Below are positions 22,486-33,418 of a stretch of DNA of 64,000 nt, one piece after another; position 1 is the first letter of the stretch, and every line of letters begins with the position of its first letter. The stretch comes from Adiantum capillus-veneris (lineage: Eukaryota; Streptophyta; Polypodiopsida; Polypodiales; Pteridaceae). The position numbers and the translations under genes are program-made. The notes below the pieces were generated by a model, which was not told the DNA's origin, did no database searches, and was given only the letters and a program-made list of their open reading frames with translations. The DNA lies in NCBI GenBank assembly GCA_014529385.2, contig CM043942.1:4802501-4866500 (forward strand), read 5' to 3'.

Positions 22486-23190
22486 AGATTCAGGGGGCGC
22501 AGTGAATGGAGTATTCACTTGCACACTCTCCAGGAGCATGGGATTTACATTGGTCAAAATGGAAAATTTACCTCCCCACCCCCCTCATTTACATTGATTG
22601 CTCCATGTTCGGAGTGAGTGCTCTGATGGTCCTCAAAAGGGTCGATTTTTACTTAGGCGTGAGGCTAAAATAAGTAATTCCAAAGGGTGACTGAAGGCCT
22701 GAGCCTGAGCATGGGCTTTGGCCTGGGGAATGTTCCCGATTTCGGTCCTACCTTTAATTTTTTTATTTATTTTAAATTTAAATGTAAATTTTTTTTGGGA
22801 TAAGGTCATCGCGGTCGCGCCACGCGTGCGAGCACACACACACCTAACCTACCTACTTGCAACTAACAGAGCTATTGTTACACACTAACACAGTACTACA
22901 AAAAATCATTAACTAACCGATCTACTTACTATACCTTACAAAGATCTAACATTATAGATCTAATACCTTAAAGCTAACACCTTATCAACAGAAAACAATA
23001 CCTTACAACAAAAAAGTTAACATCTTATTAACAGAAATAGTACATTGCAGCAAAAACAAAGGTCACAAATCCTCCTCAGCAAGCCACACACCTTATTTCG
23101 CTACCTTTCCTACATTTCATAATGCACCACAAAGGAGCATAGAGTGATACCGAGCTTAGTGCAGGGCATTTCCCTTAGTGGTGCCAAAAA
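22486..23190 (-). other. Family B leader and degraded primer site
   Basis: The complement of this stretch matches the plus-strand leader at 30764-31541 (gacccaagc phrases, gtaggtaga, cagtgtg runs). The PBS position at 23169-23186 reads TGGCACCACTAAGGGAAA in place of TGGCGCCGTTGCCGGGGA, so it has decayed. Confidence 0.65.
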
Positions 23191-23421
23191 TGTGTGCACC
23201 TATCACACGTGTCAAAGCAAGGGACTTGCCGTACACTCTGTGCGAGCCACAAATGGTTGCAAGCACACAACAAGACTAATCTACCAAGTTCAAGAGAGCA
23301 AGGGTGTCTCACTCACCTCCCTACGCTCACCTTCGTGGAGGATTCCTCGCTGCGAAGAAGAGGGAGCTACCACCATGCCGCGCTCAACCGCCTCGCTACC
23401 ATCGTGCCATTCACAATGCTC

Positions 23422-23461
<40 letters not shown>
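23191..23461 (-). mobile_element. Family B 5' LTR, truncated at a (GT)n tract
   Basis: The complement matches the R/U5 half of the other family B LTRs. It ends in (GT)n (23424-23461), where the LTR of element C begins. The missing half is expected beyond element C, to the right of the window. Confidence 0.7.
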
Positions 23462-23466
<5 letters not shown>

Positions 23467-24610
23467 GCGAATCACCGTGACGGATGTCTGCAGCATAGCT
23501 CTTTTGTACTAACATAATGTCAATATGTAAGGAAGAGACTCAAGATGGGGCACAGAGACTTAATGAGAGTGTCAATCTCACCAAAGTGAACTAAGAGGGC
23601 TACTCAATCTACTACAAAAACAAATCAACCACTTCCTAGTCAAACAATCAGTATGCATTCAATCACACCGCTCTAGGTCATCACGCCGTTTCAGCATCCA
23701 AACAAATTTGGAATGCAATGAAACTTAAGGAGAGGTATCACAACACCTAAGGGTTCAATCCTACCAAGTTTCGTCACCATCTAGGAAGGTACATAAATCA
23801 TGATCCATCACAAAAAATGTGCGAAAACTGAGACAAAAGTACTCGACAAGGTCCTCCTTAAACATAGAAACACTTATCCATGGTCAAAACATCAAAAAAC
23901 AACCATTTTAACCTTCAAATCGATGCATTTAGCTCACAAACAAAGCGTCGCAGACCACAACAAAATTAAAAAATGATTATACTTAGATTGTAAAGCAAGA
24001 GACAAGGAACGCAATGTGCTATTCGGAAGTGAATTCTGATTACCAGTCCAAGAGAAAAGAGGATTACAATTTGTAGCAGTAAGAGGCTCCCATAGTGCAC
24101 GGTTTTTGAATCTTCAAGTTAATGATATCTCTTTTGTTCAAAACTAAGGGTTTTGACTTAAAAGTTAAGGGAGATTTTCCACAGCCATCTGGCCACTTAT
24201 AAGGGTGTAGACTCAGAGAGGTTGAGATGGTATTGTCAGATTACATCATAATTACAAATTATCATAGGCTGAATTACCCCGTGGGGTTCACTATGTGTAA
24301 AACTACCATATCACGTGCGTTCAAGACATGTTTGTAAAACCCCTTGTCTGTGAATTTTGTTAAGAATATGATGTACACTTTTCTTTTAAAATCTGTAAGT
24401 TTTTTTCAAATTTGAAAAAATAATGCCCTTCTGTATATATATATCTGTAAGTTTCAAGAACTTTAAATACCCTTCTCTTGAACTCACGTGATAGGTTACA
24501 TTTTTATTAGGTGACCTCCCTGGGTGAATTACATGGATTTCTTCAAAAAATTGAGTAGTGTTTACAGGGTTTGGTGTGCATATGCCTGTATCCACTGTAT
24601 CCACCAAACA
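23462..24610 (-). mobile_element. 3' LTR of element C
   Basis: On the minus strand it starts TGTTTGGTGG right after a polypurine tract AGGAAGGGGGGAA (24611-24623) and ends TTCGCTAACA. It is 1149 bp, including a 247-bp MITE and its 8-bp duplication. A hairpin joins GTTTGGTG and CACCAAAC at its outer end (24569-24609). A CCTTATAAG box (about 24195-24204) is the likely TATA. Phrases are shared with the family A LTR (for example the 'catccaaacaaa' region), so C is probably an A relative. Confidence 0.6.
24278..24524. mobile_element. MITE-like DNA transposon, copy 2
   Basis: 247 bp flanked by the perfect 8-bp repeat TGAATTAC (24270-24277 and 24525-24532), inside the element C LTR. The terminal inverted repeats share GG(T)TCAC and TATCACGTG(C/A)GTTCAAGA with each other and with copy 1. 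No coding capacity. Confidence 0.8.
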
Positions 24611-24750
24611 TTCCCCCCTTCCTATTCATTGCACTTCCTCGTGTAAGCCGTCTCTGAGCGAGTCTACTGCCTTGGAGTTGGCAATCTTGGATAATTCAGC
24701 CATGTAGGCCGCTTCTTTGTCACTGCCTCATGTGCTTGACATGTCCTTGC
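24611..24750 (-). other. Element C polypurine tract and 3' internal end
   Basis: Only about 140 bp of element C internal DNA is present before Copia 2. The minus strand can be read as EAAYMAELSKIANSKAVDSL, which I do not recognise. The rest should lie right of the window. Confidence 0.5.
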
Positions 24751-25052
24751 TGTTGGAATTAGGGTTGCAGAGAAACACACACAGCTTGGAGAAGACAAAG
24801 GAAGCTCAAGGCACACAATACAGTGTGTGTTACTTAGTGTGCAATGGAAAGATAGATAGCCCTAGAGTGATGGGCGTATATACAATGCTCGGGGGAAAAA
24901 ACCTCCTAAAGAGGGAGAAAATGCCCTGGCGGTCCTAGTGTGTTCACACACGTCACTACCACATGTATATGGTAAAAAATCCCCCCTGGAGTGATGCGGT
25001 AAACGAGAGCTGTCACATGAGTAAAGGGAAGTGCCATGCCCTGAGGACATGA

Positions 25053-28000
25053 TCAGTCCACAAAGGGGAGTAAGCCCAAAGCTTTGCAGAAAGCTTCAAG
25101 CTTCTCACGAGACAATGCCTTTGTGAAAAGATCTGCAAGGTTGTCCTGTGTTGGCGCATAAGCCAAGTTGATCTCTCCTGTTGAGAGCCTCTCCCTGACA
25201 TAGTGGTAATGCACCTCAATGTGCTTTGTGTGAGCATGAAAAAGTGGGTTCCTTGCAACTGCCAATGCGCTCTCACTGTCAGTGTAGATAGTGTTGGCAG
25301 TGTCCTATCCAACGCCCAAATCAGCCATAAGGCGTCTGAGCCATACACACTCAATCGTAGCTGTGAAGACTGCCCTGCACTCAGCCTCACAACTCAAAGT
25401 GGCCACAATAGGTTGCTTTATGCTCAACCATGATATACATGAACTGCCAAGCATGAAACAAAAACCACTTGTGGACACTCGTGTGTCAAAACAACCAGCC
25501 CAATCTGAGTCCGAAAAAGCATGTAAGTATGGCGGCAATGATCCCCCCTTGGGATAAAACAAGCCAAGATGTAAAGTGCCACTAAGGTAGCGGAAAATCC
25601 TCTTGATAGCCTGCCAATGCTTAGACCCTGGGCTATGCATAAATCTGCAGACCTGTGAGACTGCAAACTGAATATTTGGCCTCGTGTTGCATACATAAAT
25701 GAGGCAACCAACAACAATTTGGTAAAGAGTGACATGAACAGGATCGCCAACATCATGTAGACTCAACTTCAAACATGTTTCCATGGGAGTGGCAATAGGT
25801 TTGCAATCCTCAAGTCCAAGCTTACATAGCAATGTCTGTATGTAACTTTTCTGACACAAGGCAATACCACCATCACACTGCTTAAATTGTATACCCAAGT
25901 CATGATGCAACATCCCCAAATCTTTCATCTTGAAAGTAGCATTCAAATTAGTCTCAAATTCAACAATATGTCTCTCATTTGGTCCAGTAATCAACAAATC
26001 ATCGACATAAAGAACCACAATGAGAAGTACATACCCTCACGCTTTACATAGAATGTGCTTTCTATTGGACTGTTACGAAAGCCTCGTTTAACCAAATGAA
26101 TGTCAACTTTCTCATACCAAGCACGAGGAGATTGATTCAACCCATACAAATCCTTCTTACATCTGCACACTTTGTCCTCTTGTCCTTTTATGACAAAACC
26201 GCGAGGCTGCATTACATAAACTTCCTCAAACATGTCACCATTCAAGAAAGTAGTAACAATGTCTGATTGATGTACGCCAATGCACATAGAAAACGCACAC
26301 TAGTCATACGATAAGTGGGAGCAAAAGTCTCTTCATAATCTATGTCTTTTTGTTGTGCATAACCCTTTGCAAGAAGTCGAGCCTTATGGTCATCGATCTC
26401 ACCATCCGGCTTGCGTTTCAACTTGTAAACCCACTTTGTACCAATGGCCATTTTGCCAGGAGGCAGATCACATAAAGTCCATGTGTCATTTTCTATAAGT
26501 GCATCATATTCTGATTGCATGGAAGCCATCCAATTTTCTGAATTATGTGCTTCATCAAAAGACAGAGGCTCCTCAACATCATGTAAGCTAGACACACCCA
26601 AAGCATAACAATCTGATCCATAAGATGCATGGCGAGAGCCTGAACGAGTACGACTAGACAGAGGTGCATCCAATTTACTGTCACGCAAAGTGTGCACCAG
26701 CCATTTTGGCATACCTCTAGCCTGCTCATTTTCAGCCCTTTCCTCATCAAGTACGTCATGTACATTTGCATCAGTAATAGGCTGATCTGTAACATTTTCA
26801 GAAACCCCGTAGGCAACTTACATTCGTATTTCCACCACTGAAAAGAGGCAACAAAGTGTCATAAATGTCCTGTGAGCTTACATTACTGTCTCTAGTACAT
26901 GACAGCAAGGGCTGAACAGAATCTTCCACAAACACTACATCCCGTGAAACCAGAATAAGTTTTTTTTGCGGATGATACAACCTGTAACCTTTGCTTTCAG
27001 CACTATAACCAACAAAAATACATTTGACAGCCTTATCATCCAATTTTCTATGCTGTGTTTGTGGCACCAAAGCATATGCCAAACAGCCAAAAACATGCAT
27101 GTGCGCGATAGAAGACTTTCTATCATGCCATGCTTCATATGGAGTAATAAATTGCAAAACTTTTGTAGGACACTTTTTTAGTAAACAAGTGGCACACATG
27201 ATGGCCTCAAGCCAAAAAGAATGCGGCAAAGCTTGACTTTTGACCATACATCGTGACATTTCCGTCAGTGACTTGTTTTTCCTCTCAGCAACACCATTTT
27301 GCTGAGGTGTATAAGGCACTGTACATTGGTGTTTATCCGACGACTAGCCAGAAATGCATTAAATTCATGAGACATATACTCCCCCCCTCGATTGAAACGA
27401 AGGGTGCCCATAGTACATTTCAAGACATTTTCAGCCATAGCCAAAAAAAATTTGAAGCACATAAAAACTTCGGACTTCACTTTAAGCAGAAATACCCATG
27501 CATGCCTGGAGTAATTATCAATGAAATTCATGAAGTACAGGTAATTGCCCAAGGACGGAGTTTGCATGGGCCCACATACATCACTATGCACAAGCTGCAA
27601 CCTGCATGTGGCCCGAACTGAACCATCCTTTGGAAACTTAGAACGCTACATCTTACCCAAAATACAGCCTTCACAAACATGTTTGACAGGTGCTTCAAGA
27701 GGCGGCAAAGAAGCAACCATATCATGTTTCTGCAAATGCAGCAAACTGGGAAAATTTATATGGCCAAAACATGCATGCCAAAGTTTTGCATCTGAAAAAG
27801 CCCTTGAATCTGCAACAGCATTTGCAAAATTTTGTCCACACTTGTCATACAAAGTGACCTTATACAGCCCACGGCACAAAAGCCTAGATGCAACAATTTC
27901 ATCACCAAAACTGAGATCATGAACTGTACAACTGTCATCCACAAATTTGACTACAAGTCCAAGTCTATTAAGTGTGGATACAGACAAGAGATTCTTCTTG

Positions 28001-28107
28001 ATACCAGGTACATAAAGTGCATCAACAAGTGTGAAGGAACTGCCATTTGCAGCAGTAAGCACAACTTTCCAACTCCCTGAACCGGATAAGAGGCATTGTT
28101 GGCACAC
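25053..28107 (-). pseudogene. Copia 2 Pol: protease, integrase, RT, RNase H (broken)
   Basis: Co-linear with Copia 1 Pol. Right to left: VDALYVPGIKKNLLSVSTLN and LWHACFGHINFPSLLHLQ (28000-27740); integrase LVHSDVCGPMQTPSLGNY and NGVAERKNKSLTEMSRCMV (27600-27250); reverse transcriptase with MVLYVDDLLITGPNERHI (26015-25960) and the YVDD active site; RNase H FSDSDWAGCFDTRVSTSGF and YAPTQDNLADLFTKALSREK (25540-25090). The open stretch 25305-26018 spans RT end to RNase H. About 20 bases present in Copia 1 at 11005-11040 are missing near 26270. Stops and shifts leave it inactive. Confidence 0.9.
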
Positions 28108-28110
28108 GTG

Positions 28111-29061
28111 ACTGAATTCCCATGAGGGACAAACTCGAGAGAGGTGAACAATTCACGATGTGAGGTAATGTGCTTTGTAGCACCACTGTCGAAATACCAC
28201 ACATGTGAATCTGCAGCACTGACAAGCATGCATCATGGACAATAGGATTGTAAGTGCACTCTGTGCTAAAATCCCATCTTGCATTGACATCAACATCACA
28301 ATCTCCTTTCACAGAAGACTCAACAATGGCTGCATTTGTAGTGGAACCAGCATTTGCAGTGGAACCACATTCTTTCTAGTTAGCCTCTTTGGCCTTCAAC
28401 TTAGGACACTGCTTGATCAAGTGATCATTAGCTTTACAATAATGGCAATGCATCTTCTTTTTGCCCTTATCACCAGAATTGCTAGATGAAGTGCTTCCAG
28501 TAGAAGCATTAGGAACAGAAGTTTTGCCATTCGCAGCAGAACCATAACAAGTGGCTGTATTGCTGCTACCACCCTTTCTTTGAGAAGCAATAAAAGCCTG
28601 TTCAACTGCACGCTGCCTAGTTCTATTTTTTTTGGAAAGTGACTCTTACAACAACAATGTGCATAATGCATTACACTTGACAACTTCAGGATTTCCTTGG
28701 TTCATCAATCTCCAAGTACTAGCAAAAGTTTGGTAAGAATCTGGTAAGGCATTAAGAATAGTCTACACAAGGAAACTGTCTGAAATGACTTGACCTGTAT
28801 AAATAAGTTGCTCATTGATATCCTTGACACTCGCAAGGAAAGTGTCCATATCATCCTCCTCATGCATAATCTTCGACTCCAGCTCTTTACACAGCAAAGT
28901 AATTTTAGCCTCATTGCGACTTGCATAAAGACAAGCCAAAATATCCCAAGCCTATTTTGCAGATTTTGCTGAACGGATGTGAGGAACAATGGTGCGCTTC
29001 ATAGACAACGCAATCAATGCATGAGCCTGCACATCCTTTATATCCCAACGAGCTTGTTCTG
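28111..29061 (-). pseudogene. Copia 2 Gag, N-terminus cut off by family B
   Basis: Minus-strand Gag equivalent to Copia 1 12968-13800. The zinc knuckle region (CHYCKANDHLIKQC, about 28450-28405) keeps the standard spacing. Residues before 29061 were separated by the insertion at 29062 and would continue right of the window. Several frame changes are present. Confidence 0.8.
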
Positions 29062-29396
29062 TGTTAACCCTCACGCACATTCCTATCACTTATGAAGGAC
29101 ATTGTATTATTTATTTGGTAGAGTCAGGTACCGGTCTTGTCGGTCCAATAGGAAAAGGGTAAGAGTGATCGCCGATGAGAGGCGCACTCTAATTGGAATA
29201 TTCAAGGGATTAGTTGGCTAAGCATGGGCGTCCAAGTGTGAATGGGGCAAGCTCATATAAAAATCAACTAAACCTAAAATTCACTCATTCTCCCATTTGT
29301 GCAATTGAAGAGTGCTCTTGCTCCATCTCCATCTTCTTCTTCTTCATCTCCTTGTGTGTGTGTGTGTGTGTGTGTGTATACGTGAGTGAGAGAGAG

Positions 29397-29470
<74 letters not shown>

Positions 29471-29700
29471 TGCGATCGAGCATTGCGGCGGCACGACGAT
29501 GGCGAGGCGGTTGAGCGCAGCACCTCCCTCTTCTTCGCAGCGAGGAATCCTCCACGACAGCAAGTGTAGAGCGGTGAGTGACACACCATCGCCATCTTTG
29601 AGCTACTAGTTTAGGCTTGTTGTGTGCTTCGAGCCATTTGTGGCTCGCACACAGTGTATCGGCAAGCTCCTTGCATTGACACGTGCGACAGACGTGCACA
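29062..29700 (+). mobile_element. Family B LTR, first plus-strand copy
   Basis: 639 bp from TGTTAACCCTCACG to GTGCACA. A TATA box CATATAAAAA lies at 29254-29263, followed by (GT)n at 29353-29378 and (GA)n at 29386-29466. The left flank is TTCTG (29057-29061) in Copia 2 gag. A PBS follows at 29705, so this is a 5' LTR. Confidence 0.85.
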
Positions 29701-29704
29701 TTTT

Positions 29705-30112
29705 TGGCGCTGTTGTCGGGGAATGCCATACACTAGGCTTGAATGGCACTCTGTGCTTCTTTCGTGGTGCAATTTCAATTGTAGGAACGGTAGGGAAGGA
29801 GGGTGTGTGTGTTGAGAAGAAGGATTGTGTGTTACTACTGTGTATTTCTTTGTTAATGAAGTTTTGAAAGGTTACTGTGTTTTCTCTGTGTAAGGTCTTA
29901 GTATTAAGGTTGTTAGTTCTGTGTAATGCAATGTACAGTAAGTAAGAAGTAGATCTGTGAGAGCTAATGAAGCGTGTTAGTGTGTAACAGTAGGTGTATT
30001 AGTTGTAAGTAAGTAGGTAGAGTGTATGTGCTCGCGTGCCGGCCGCGGCAACCTTATCCAAAAAAAAAAAAAAAGGTAGGACCGAGATTGGGAATATCTC
30101 CCAGACCCAAGC
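29705..30112 (+). other. PBS and leader of the first family B copy, truncated
   Basis: 29705-29722 reads TGGCGCTGTTGTCGGGGA, the tRNA-Asp-type primer site with two changes. The leader then matches 30764-31250 and stops after 'cccagacccaagc', where a second LTR begins. Confidence 0.75.
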
Positions 30113-30430
30113 TGTTAACCCTCACGGCTCACAGACACCCTATCATCTACGATGGACGTTGTATTATTTACTTGCTAGACTCGATACCGGGCTTGTCGGT
30201 CCAATAGGAAAAGGGTAAGAGTGATTGCTGATGAGAGGCGCACTCTAATGGAACATTCAAGGGATTAGTTGGCTAAGCATGGGCGCCCAAGTGTGAATGG
30301 GGTGAGCTCATATAAAAGTTAACTAAACCTAAAATTCACTCATTCTCTCATTTGTGCAATTGAAGAGTGCTCTTGCTCCATCTCTATCTTCTTCTTCTTC
30401 ATCTCCTTGTGTGTGTGTGTGTGTGTATGC

Positions 30431-30503
<73 letters not shown>

Positions 30504-30741
30504 GGCAATCGAGCATTGTAGGGGCATGACGACGGCGAGGCGGTTGGGCGCGGCGTAGCGGCGTCTCCCTCTTCTTCGTGGCGAGGAATCCTCCACGAAT
30601 CAAGCGTAGAGCGGTGAGTGACACACCATCGTCATCTTTGAGTTTACTAGTTTAGGTTGTTTGTGTGCTTGGAGCCATTTGTGGCTTGCACGTGGTGTAT
30701 CGGCAAGTTCCTTGCATTGACACGTGCGACATACACGCACA
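30113..30741 (+). mobile_element. Family B LTR, second plus-strand copy
   Basis: 629 bp from TGTTAACCCTCACGG to CGCACA, with TATAAAAG near 30310, (GT)n at about 30410-30427 and (GA)n at 30432-30500. It is followed by a full primer site. Confidence 0.85.
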
Positions 30742-30745
30742 TTTT

Positions 30746-30763
30746 TGGCGCCGTTGCCGGGGA
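30746..30763 (+). promoter_or_regulatory. Family B primer binding site, consensus form
   Basis: TGGCGCCGTTGCCGGGGA, the form known for plant gypsy elements primed by tRNA-Asp. It lies five bases after the LTR end. Confidence 0.9.
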
Positions 30764-31541
30764 AGGCCATACACTAAGCTTGAATGGCACTCTGTGCTTC
30801 TTTTGTGGTGCAATTTCAATTGTAGGAAAGGTAAGGAAGGAGGGTGTGTGTGTTGAGAAGAAGGATTTTGTGTTATACTGTGTATTTTTTTTGTTAATGG
30901 AGTTTTCAAAGGTACAGTGTTTATTCTCTGTGTATTAAGGTTGTTAGTTTTCTTTGTTAATGGAGTTTTCAAAGGTACTGTGTTTATTTTCTGTGTACTA
31001 AGGTTGTTAGTTTTCTGTGTACAGTAAGTAGGAAGTAGATCTGTGGGAGCTAATAGAGTGTGTTAGTGTGTAATAGTAGGTGTATTAGTTAGAAGTAGGT
31101 AGATAGAGTGTGTGTGTGCTCTTGCGCAGGCTGCGACGACCTTATTCTTTAAAAAAAATTAAAAATTAAAAAAAAAACATTTTAAAGGTAGGATCGGGAT
31201 AGGGAATATCTCCCAGACCCAAGCCCAGACCTAAGCCCAAGCTCACGCTCAGGCTTAGACATCTATCGCCCTTTAAAATTACGAATTTTAGCTTCACACG
31301 TAACTAAAAATTGATTTTTTGAGGACCAACGGAACTTCAGATGCCCGAAAATTGTGCTGTAAAGCACACAGCAACCCTCCAAGTGATACGCTCATTTCGA
31401 GCTATCACACACTTTAATCAAAAAAATCAAACATTAAAAAACATTAAAAACGTAAAAAATACGAGTGAAAACGGACGCTTAAAAAGGTAAGCGGTTAACC
31501 TTCGAGGTTATTCGCCGACGTTTTTAGGGTGCCAAAGGCAC
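30764..31541 (+). other. Family B leader with a 63-bp tandem duplication
   Basis: Non-coding. A unit beginning gttaatggagttttcaaagg starts at 30893 and again at 30956. The (A)n-rich stretch at 31150-31180 and the 'gacccaagcc' phrases match the minus-strand family B leader. Confidence 0.7.
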
Positions 31542-32607
31542 ATGCATCTGCGCTTTGCTGGTCGTGTGCTAGAGATGGAGCAACTAGAGAGAATTTCGAC
31601 TTACGCGAGTTCTCAATATCCACCTACTTTAGGTTCCGGGCCCTCGGCGGGGACCCAAGGTAGTACAAACAGAGACCCGAACATAGCGGCTAGTGACTCT
31701 TCCTCTGACTATGACGTCATGGAGGGCTTCCCAATGCCTAATCGCGATAGGTCAAGCCAAGACATGCATGCCACGGGCCCGCGGTCCGGGCCGAGCGTGC
31801 TTAGCCGCCTGAAGGAAACCTTTAGTAGAGCCACTTGCTCCGAACATGGAGCTAATGATGTAAATGATGGGGGTGGGAAAGTAAATTCTCCATTCGTGAC
31901 CAACATAGACCATATACCGTTAGAGAATGTGCATGTGAATACTTCATTCACTGCACCTCCTGACTCTTCAGAGTTATTCCTCTCCGAGGTCATATTACCC
32001 GTGGTAGAAGCCTTGCTGAAGTGTAAGAGGTTGAGCGATATATTCTTGCAGTGAGGGAAAAGGAAGTCGAGAGCTTACGTAAGGTGGAGCAACGAAGAGA
32101 GTTAAAAGTGAAAGCCCCTATGTCAATATCCTTACTAAGAGAGCAATCGAGTGCTCCTGACTTAGGAACTGCTAAGGGCCAACCCCTAGAAAGCAACATT
32201 GCATCTAGCTCAAAGGACACCCCTAGCACCTCAATCCTAGATGGAGTGTTCCTCAATGAGAACTGGGAGTACGAACTACAAATGGAAACTTTGACCGACC
32301 TATACACAGGTCACACCTATCACGTGGGTTGGTTAGATGTCCTACAATCCACAATGGGCGCTACTAGTGTGGAGGATCAACAGCAAAGAGTTTGTGAGGT
32401 CATCCATAGGGTCATTGAGTTAGAGAGACAGCACAAGGGGATCAACATGCCTTCAACGGGTCTCATGAGATTCTTATATACAAGAAAGGCTAAACAACCG
32501 ACCTTATCGCAAATAGAGACTCCCTCGGTAAGTGCGATGGATCACCAAATGTTGTTTCTCCAGGGGTCTCAATGAAATCTAAGCCCACAAGTGATAGCTT
32601 CACCTTT
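31542..32607 (+). pseudogene. Family B Gag N-terminal region, cut by element 1
   Basis: Opens at ATG 31542 (MHLRFAGRVLEMEQLERIST). The first frame stops at 32054. Homology continues in another frame from 32051 (REKEVESLRKVEQRRELKVK; SSAPDLGTAKGQPLE; DGVFLNENWEYELQ) to about 32575. The coding sequence is interrupted at 32608 by element 1 and resumes at 63515. The uninterrupted minus-strand copy (21850-22450) confirms the join. Length and order fit the Ser/Pro-rich N-terminal part of Gag; the core lies past the window end. Confidence 0.75.
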
Positions 32608-33399
32608 TGTTGACCGCTGGGTCAACAACACAACATAACTCAAGTTTCAACCAAAGTCTTATCTTTTGCGAGTTACGAAATGCTGCGGATTATGGATATA
32701 AATGTCATTTGTAATGAGTAGTTATTCTAGTTTCAGAAGCCGGGGTGCAATGGAACTTCCAGATTGTAAATACAAAGCCATTTGACCCTTTCAACCCCAT
32801 TTTTTGGTTAAACCTAAGGTAGCCTTAGTATATAAGGTACCTAGGTCATTTTGTAAAGAAGACTTTTATCATAATCAAAACTTAGCGCTGCCGTCTCTAC
32901 GAGCTATTTGTGGCCGTAAGTGTATCAAACGATGTCTGTTTTCTGCGTGCTAGTAGTCTATAGAATCGTGGCGACATAAGCTACGCATAGGTACTCATAA
33001 ATTTTAGTTTTGGGCACTTTCAAGATTCGGCTCTGTCATCCTACGCGTTTTCTGCAGATGGGTTTAGAGTGAGGGTTTTGAGTGTAGAAGCTTAGGTACA
33101 GGTGTATCCTAGTGAGGGGATGGTGCTCCTTAAGTTTCGTACGAATCTGGCATGATTAGGTGAGTTACCTTCCGTATGTGTGTATGTGGCTAGGTGGTGT
33201 AGTTGAGAGCAGTGAGGTTCTTGATTGTGGTTTAGTTGGCCTTTCAGAGTGTTGTATGTGTAGGATGGTCTCAGCCTGACAAGCTAAAGAGATTTCCTCC
33301 GTGTGCCTATCGTGTCATCTGTGTCCTCAATTGACATTATGTTGATCTAGGTAGTGTTTGCATGCACTTCATGGGTGTGTGAGTCGCTCCCGTCCAACA
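32608..33399 (+). mobile_element. Element 1 5' LTR
   Basis: 792 bp, starting with the perfect hairpin TGTTGACCGCTGGGTCAACA and ending CCAACA. A TATA box TATATAAGG is at 32829-32837. CATCCTACGCGT at 33037-33048 is a half copy of the leader palindrome. Compared with the 3' LTR it lacks 163 bp after 'gctgccg', between two TCTA repeats. Confidence 0.9.
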
Positions 33400-33400
33400 T

Positions 33401-33418
33401 TGGCGCCGCTATCGGAGA
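33401..33418 (+). promoter_or_regulatory. Element 1 primer binding site
   Basis: TGGCGCCGCTATCGGAGA lies two bases after the LTR. It is a diverged form of the tRNA-Asp-type site (TGGCGCCGTTGCCGGGGA). Confidence 0.8.

Larger units (their letters stand above)
9407..23461 (-). mobile_element. Family B gag-protease retroelement, minus copy
   Basis: Order on the minus strand: truncated 5' LTR (23191-23461), degraded PBS (23169-23186), leader, Gag, zinc knuckles, protease, post-protease region, W-[VI]-P motifs, long 3' non-coding part, polypurine tract (15187-15199) and 3' LTR (9407-9488 plus 14645-15186, split by Copia 1). No reverse transcriptase, RNase H or integrase is seen, so it is probably non-autonomous. 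The left flank TTATG (9402-9406) is the candidate target duplication. The right partner would lie beyond element C, outside the window. Confidence 0.75.
24751..29061 (-). mobile_element. Copia 2, same family as Copia 1, 5' end outside the window
   Basis: The 3' LTR is at 24751-24977 and the polypurine tract follows. Pol and gag run leftward from 29061, where gag is cut by the family B LTR in the middle of a stretch that continues in Copia 1 (Copia 1 reads ttctgccgtaggc where Copia 2 has ttctg then TGTTAACC). The left flank CTTGC (24746-24750) is the candidate target duplication. The 5' LTR should lie beyond the inserted elements. Confidence 0.85.
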
